Assembly (NCBI RefSeq): GCF_034702125.1
Contig: NC_085878.1
Coordinates: 26,615,951-26,679,950, forward strand
DNA: 64,000 nucleotides
Reading direction: 5' to 3'
Source: Engraulis encrasicolus
Taxonomy: Eukaryota; Chordata; Actinopteri; Clupeiformes; Engraulidae
The number at the start of each line of letters is the position of its first letter. The first letter of the stretch is position 1. The position numbers and the translations under genes were made by a program. The notes beneath the pieces were generated by a model. It saw only the letters and a program-made list of their open reading frames with translations. It was not told the DNA's origin and did no database searches. Positions 1-64,000 of the stretch are shown here, piece by piece.

Positions 1-17
1 GTGTGTGTGTGTGTGTG
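1..17. repeat. (GT)n microsatellite, cut by window edge
   Basis: Pure GT alternation at the left edge; its full length lies outside. Confidence 0.9.
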
Positions 18-141
18 CGCTCCCTCATGACCCTGGTCATGAATAAGTGAAGTGCGGTTAGGGAGCATATGCGGCCACGGAGAGCAATCATCACGCAGCA
101 CTGCAGCCAGCCAACAAGGACAAGGCTGGGCAAGAGAGCAT

Positions 142-289
142 AACAGGGGGGACAAAGGGGTCAGTTGTCCCGGGCCCAGAGAGAGGACAGGACAATGTCC
201 TTCTTACATCGTTTATATTGGCTGGGGGCATTCAGTTGATTTTTCCTGGGCCCCGGCCAAAGCCGTGTGCGGCCCTGCCATAGGAGACA
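142..289. repeat. interspersed repeat, copy 1 of a pair
   Basis: Shares an opening (acaggggggacaaagggg) and a closing (gggccc...ggccctg) with 15991-16140, with similar spacing. The CAGGG...CCCTG ends suggest a short DNA transposon, but no clear target-site duplication is visible. Confidence 0.6.
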
Positions 290-552
290 TTACTAATGCA
301 GCCAGGCCAGGCAGCAGAACAGCCCAGTAGGCAAGGGGCCATAGATAATGCATGCGGACCTACTGAGACTGACGGTCACGCTCCGTCACACAATAACAAA
401 ACAAAACAAACACAACACAAACACAAACAGATACTAGGACTTCATGTGCATGCTTCATACATAAGGCAAGGCATATTGACTTTCTCTCGCTCGATCTCTC
501 TTTGGTTAACACACACACATGCAAACATGCACAAACACAAATGTGTACACAC

Positions 553-1913
553 CAGAGGTTGCGCTAGACTTTTTCACAGTCCGTCATTTTGACGGACAGG
601 GTCGAAAAAAATCCGTCATCGCCTATTTTTTTAATTCTCCATATCGTTTCTCAATGTGGGGGGTCGCGACCCCGCACCGGGAACAACACATGCGCAATTG
701 CGGCCAATTGAGAGTAAACCGCTGTGAATACACCCCCTTTCACTCGACATTCATTCTCCAACTTTGAGGATGGAGACAATTTTACTGTCCACTTTCTCTC
801 TCTGCCCCCCTCGTTGCACTAAAGTTGCAGATATCTCTCATGACGCGCGTCTGATTCAGTGTTCAGCGCTATGGTCACCACAAACACTTTTTTAAAAGAC
901 GCGTGCAGGGCTTTATCCAACAGCTGTCAGTCACTCGTTTTGCTCTGATTAATACACCGATTGTAATACAAAGGCGCAGTGTTAAATGGGTTAAATAACA
1001 TGCACGATGGAAAGGAAAGCCGTCTTGAAGCAGAAAGCTTTAGCCCAGGCAGTCGACAAAGGCACTGAAGCCTACAACAGGTAGACGACCAGATTTCGCA
1101 AAACTTTGTTGAAAAATGTCAGCGACGGTAAAGGGAGCCTCTCTATACGTAGCCCCATCGGCTTATATGTTGGCTCTGGGAGTGCGGTAAAGATGTCTGA
1201 ATAAAAAATATATCGCCTATAATGGGCGAACCAGCTATCGAAATGAGAGAAGGTTAGCCGTTTCAGGCAACGTTTGCCAAGTTGTAAGTTGCGTTGCCTG
1301 GTAATATTTAGGCTTTTGAATATCCGTCATTTTTATTAGTTAATGTCCTAAAGCCGTTTTAGAGCTGCGTTGCCTTTGAGTGAAGGTTCTGGCTAGCAAA
1401 AATGCTATTCGCATATTTGTTTATGTTTCAAGCGAGGAGTTATGAAACAATGCTTCTATGAAGGGCGATAGAGGGACAGCTTCGTCATTGGCAGAAAATC
1501 AGATAGTCGGTAAATGTAGTAGGCCTAGGTCTACACATAGTTCTGAATCTTAAAGTCGAAGTCACACGTGTGGCAACGTTAGTTATTTTAATTCATTATT
1601 TGGAACAAGTGGAGAGGCGCGCGCTCTCCTGCAGCCAGCCGCACAGCCCAGCTGCGGCGCATGGTATGACAAGCAGGGAGAGAGGGAGAAAGTCAAATGA
1701 TAGTAGCATGAAATTATCTGCGCTGATAACTATGCCTAATTGAAATGCATATTTGCTCTACTCGATAGAGGCGTAGGCCTACTTAAGCGTATTATTTATT
1801 TATCATCACCCTGAATATTGATCCGTCAAAATGACGGACAGGCTTCAGAAAATTCCGTCATCCTTCAAAAAAATCCGTCAATGACGGACATTTGTCGGTT
1901 AACGCGACCTATG
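553..1913. mobile_element. hAT-like non-autonomous DNA transposon, 1.36 kb
   Basis: The ends are imperfect inverted repeats: CAGAGGTTGCGC at the left and the complement of CATAGGTCGCGTT at the right. Both are followed inward by a subterminal palindrome around CCGTCATTTTGACGG. It is flanked by an 8-bp duplication, GTACACAC (545-552 and 1914-1921), in a CA-rich sequence. No long open frame remains inside; the only gene-like stretch is a short peptide from the ATG at 1008, stopped after about 25 codons. The 8-bp duplication and CA(G/T)AGG ends fit the hAT superfamily. Confidence 0.8.
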
Positions 1914-2055
1914 GTACACACACACCCACAAATGTGTACACACACCCACAAACACAGACAATCACACACTCACACACAAGGACACACACAGGGGCAGGTC
2001 ATGCAGCCATGCAAAGGAGTAGTTGCAGAGAGGTAAAGAAAGCAGAGTGGCGTAC

Positions 2056-60575
<58,520 letters not shown>

Positions 60576-61695
60576 CTTTGAGCAGGAGCACTTCCTCTAA
60601 GTCATGGCAACCAAGGCAACAACACAGGCACGGTCCAATCAGAGAGCTGTGGGCAGGGCTACGAGTGTCGAGGGGACGGCGAGCTGCCCCTGATCATGGC
60701 GCTTGGTGGCGTTGGTGGGGTGGCAGTGGGAGGGAAACGATAGAATATTCCTGGAAGAAGAAAGAGGAAGAAAAGAACAGATTACCACTTTTATTGCCTG
60801 GCCTCGGTTGCCTGGTCATATATATAATAACACTATGGCATCCATCATATTACACTGCATTACGTAGAGAGAGGGTCTGGCGATCCTGGTTTTACAGATT
60901 TTATGATTAAGCTTACTTCCTGGATAGCTGGAGGTGGTGTAGTGTCTGCTCAAATTTAAAACCACTGGATCGGCCTGTAGTAAGTTATACCCAGTGAACA
61001 TCAATTAGCCTGGCTATATAAACACTCTATTCATCACCAAAGGTCAGTCAATGCAATCACTCAAGCAATCATTCTGTTCAACGATTGGTTCAGTAAAGAT
61101 ACCGGCAGGAGCCAATCATGTCAATTGAAGTAAACCCAGACTACCACAGTAGGGAGATCATAGTACAAGAAGAGAAGTGTGTGGGCTAGGCAGGCTCATT
61201 ACCAGGCTAATTTACTTGCGCAGTAAGCCTCCATTTCCTAAATGTGCTTTTATAAACCTTGTACCTGCTTACGACCCGTCCTCCTCAGTGGTTTAGGAGT
61301 GTGTGGTTTTGGACATTTTGTAGCTAATTAAGCTTGAATTGATCTGCGAATTATGAGTCACTGGAGCCGTTAACAGGCTGACTCAATCACTTTGATGATT
61401 CATGCCTGCTTGTGTTAAGGTGGTGCGGAAATGCCACTTCCCCCCCACCCCTGTCCCTCTCTCTCTCTCGGATGTAAATGCCAAAAGGCCTTGGCTGTGG
61501 TTCCTGTGAAGCTTAAGTGGTCTTGACATGAGGCTCAACATCGAGTATAAACACAGTTACTGGTCCATCCCTCACGCTAAGCAGGCTGAGCAGCAAACGG
61601 CTGTCTCGCTCGCTCTACTGCATGCATGGTCAGTGGTCATCCATTTATTTCTCCACTTTACTTCCCAGAGTCCACTCAATGCTGACGTTGTTTAA

Positions 61696-62055
61696 AAGGT
61701 ACACTGTGCAGGAAATGGTCAAAAAAGGTACTGCAACTATGCTGCTCATTGAAACTGGGCTGCCTACTGCCAAATTTGATCTTTACATGAAAGTTTACTA
61801 AGTAATAAACAAATATTTTCTAGTATGGTCCAAGTAGAATCATTTTTGCAGCTAAAAATGGCTATTTTTTGACATTCAAAATGGCGGACCATGGAGAAGA
61901 TCTCCCTTTTCATGTATGAAAAGTGCAATTTTTCCAGTCATAATGAATACTTAGAAATTGATGGTGGTGGTAAGTATTCATGAAAAAGGTAACATTAGTG
62001 AATGGGCAGCATGAATTCTGGAAATAAACAACTAAAAATCTCACAGAGTGTCCCT
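61696..62055. mobile_element. MITE with TTAA flanks, 360 bp
   Basis: Inverted ends AAGGTACACTGTGC and complement of AGGGACACTCTGTG, each bordered by TTAA (61692-61695 and 62056-62059). This fits a piggyBac-type target duplication. The interior is AT-rich with no frame of note. Confidence 0.75.
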
Positions 62056-62169
62056 TTAAGGTTCTTAGCAACCTTAGAGACCTCAGATGTCACAGACTTT
62101 TTTTCTTTAACACTTTGTTGAAACGCCTTTATCTCAATACTTAACCTGTTAAGATCCGTTAAGACACAG

Positions 62170-62340
62170 CGATATGAATTTGCTGTTACCAGAATGGCAA
62201 TGGCCAAGGCATACTGCATTACTAAAGGCCCTGTGTTATGTCATAGTTGTATAGTACTATGGTAGTTCAGTTCAGTTTTCAATGGCTTTTACAGCGTACC
62301 ACTGGTGGAACGGTGTGCATTATGGGGCTACAAAGTCTGT
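62170..62340. repeat. interspersed repeat shared with 19775-19920
   Basis: Contains ccagaatggcaatggccaag, ctgtgttatgt and tagtactatggtag in the same order as the 19.8-kb copy. Confidence 0.6.
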
Positions 62341-64000
62341 CAGTCTGACTGGTACCAAATACTTTTTTTTGCTTTAATTTGGCCATTCATCACTAGGGCA
62401 TGAGGCCTTATTAGAGGAAAACATGATTAGGCCTGGTGGCATTTGGCTGGAGAGACTAAGTGAAGACTTTTGAGAATCAGCAGACCTACACAAACATTTT
62501 GTTAATACTGGTCCTCAATACAATTTGTGTTGAAGTAGGTTTTTGCTGCCGTGTTGCTAAGCTTTGGAGCCACATTCCAGAAGATAGTATGCAAATGCTT
62601 GGTAGTTTTAAAGGCAGACTTACGACGAAGCTGTTCTTAGATACTTTATTTTAACACATTGATCGCTTTTAATTTAAATAATGGCTTTCATTTATGCTTT
62701 CCTTTCATCTCCTCTAATTTCATTTGCTGTGTTTTCAAGCACGGACATCTACAGTATTCGTGTATGAACTGCACTACACAAATTAACGTTCCTTGACTTG
62801 TACTGGGTACATCTGCCCTTTTTCTATTATTATTTACAATTATTATCATGATATTTATTTTAATAGATGAACCTTCAGGAGCTTTATTTACTCAATCAGC
62901 CTGGTGGACTAACTAGGTGTGGCTATGATATGATATATCATTGCACAACACAAACAGAAGTGCAAGGCTTATCCCTATAATCAGAGATATCACATTTCTA
63001 TTTAAACAGCTGATGCCATCATTTTGCCTTGTTGATATTAATCCCGCTTCCGGATCGCCTGCCACAAGTATGAAGTAGTCAACCCAAACAATGCTCCACC
63101 TTTCCCTCGCTACCCTTGCACGCTAAACATCATCTCTCTCCCAACACATCCTTCTCAGTCAATTTCTCCCCCATCAAAATTTAATGTCACATAATTGCAT
63201 GGACCAGATTAACCAGAAATTCAGAGCGAGCGACCAAACTCATGAGTAAGTTACACCCCAGAGAAGGCAACGGCAGGCTGCAGGGCTGCTAAATCCTGTC
63301 CCTGTGCTCTGGCCCTGCTGCTGCTCTGTGCATTTTGTGGGCTTCTCTTCCTCACATCCCTGCAGCCTTTAATCTCGTTGTTTGTTCATCTCTGTGTGTG
63401 TGTTGCATCTCTGCTCTTAGACAGACTGACAAGGCGCGGCTGCGGCTACATCTGCCAGGAGGTCCCTCGTCATTGAGGGATGAGGGGGCATTAGCCTCCC
63501 TGCTCAGCACCAGGCTTGTTTAGTTTAGGGGGAGGGAGGGACCCAGGCAGGCAGGTACAGTTAGGATGCAAGTACGGTTGGAGGGAGGACTGTATAGACC
63601 ACCTCATTTACAACAGACAGACAGATAGATAGACAGACAGACACGCACACACGCACACATGCACGCACGCGCACACAGTCTGGTACAGTGCAGAGGAATC
63701 TTTACTTGCACTTCTTCAGTACAGAATTCAATTTTAATTTGATCAACCTTGAACATTTTCTCTGCTGCCTGCATAGCATAATAAACGGAACAGCTCGGAG
63801 TCTTCACACTAAAAAAATCCATTTCCAAGCTCAGAGATCGGTCTTGAACAGGCAGGCACTCAGACCAGTCATTCTGCTCTGGGTTCAGACAGATTCGGAT
63901 TAACAGCCAGCCAGCCAGCCAGCCTGCCAGCCAGCCAGCCAGCCAGGCACCATTGGCCACACAACCTGCCTTGGGTGTGCAAATACTCTACAACTGTGGA

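Larger units (their letters stand above)
60576..64000 (-). other. upstream of madd start codon
   Basis: Expected to hold 5' UTR or promoter sequence, but none could be placed. 60600-60760 is GC-richer than its surroundings. 61696-62055 is a MITE and 62170-62340 an interspersed repeat. Elsewhere no exon-like segment, CpG island or recognised promoter motif is clear; 63900-63945 is a (CAGC)-type short tandem repeat. Confidence 0.6.

Noticed and set aside
60600..60760. madd promoter or CpG island
   Set aside because: Modestly GC-rich, but CpG density is not clearly raised and no core promoter motif is convincing; the 5' UTR exon may be outside the window.

Overview
This is vertebrate, almost certainly teleost fish, nuclear DNA. 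It is one gene spread thinly over about 58 kb, with short GC-rich exons, GT-AG introns, dense microsatellites, tRNA-derived SINEs and many small hAT-type DNA transposons. The species cannot be named from the sequence.

The gene is madd (MAP-kinase activating death domain protein, also called Rab3-GEP or DENN/MADD), on the minus strand. I traced 26 coding exons from the start codon at 60575-60573 down to a 63-nt exon at 2056-2118. They join with consistent reading phases into 3,979 nt, about 1,326 codons. This covers the N-terminal tripartite DENN module and the long central region. The remaining C-terminal part (in the family, a further conserved block and the death domain) must lie left of position 1. 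A 66-nt Asp-rich open segment at 22885-22950, with good splice sites and matching phase, is a candidate extra cassette exon.

Layout, left to right on the plus strand (3' to 5' for the gene): 1-2055, partial intron with a 1.36-kb hAT-like element; 2056-5000, the last three exons in view, with a nested palindromic transposon and a hAT MITE; 5.0-21 kb, exons 23 to 16 in repeat-rich introns; 21-33.4 kb, exons 15 to 8, including an intron made mostly of CA/TG repeats; 33.4-43 kb, exons 7 to 4; 43-58.4 kb, a 15.4-kb intron holding a 4.4-kb inverted duplication and a 1-kb polypurine block; 58.4-60.6 kb, exons 3 to 1; 60.6-64 kb, upstream DNA in which I could not place a 5' UTR exon or promoter. I see no second protein-coding gene, no CRISPR array and no bona fide tRNA or rRNA gene.

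The most unusual observations are: (1) at five exons (4, 5, 9, 12, 18) the exon edge with its splice site is copied as decayed fragments into the neighbouring intron, often with the AG or GT still intact; (2) a large inverted duplication in intron 3 whose arms carry different later insertions, each with an empty site in the opposite arm; (3) a GC-AG intron after exon 8; (4) a CA tract starting at intron position +3 of intron 10, with a TG tract near the other end of the same intron.
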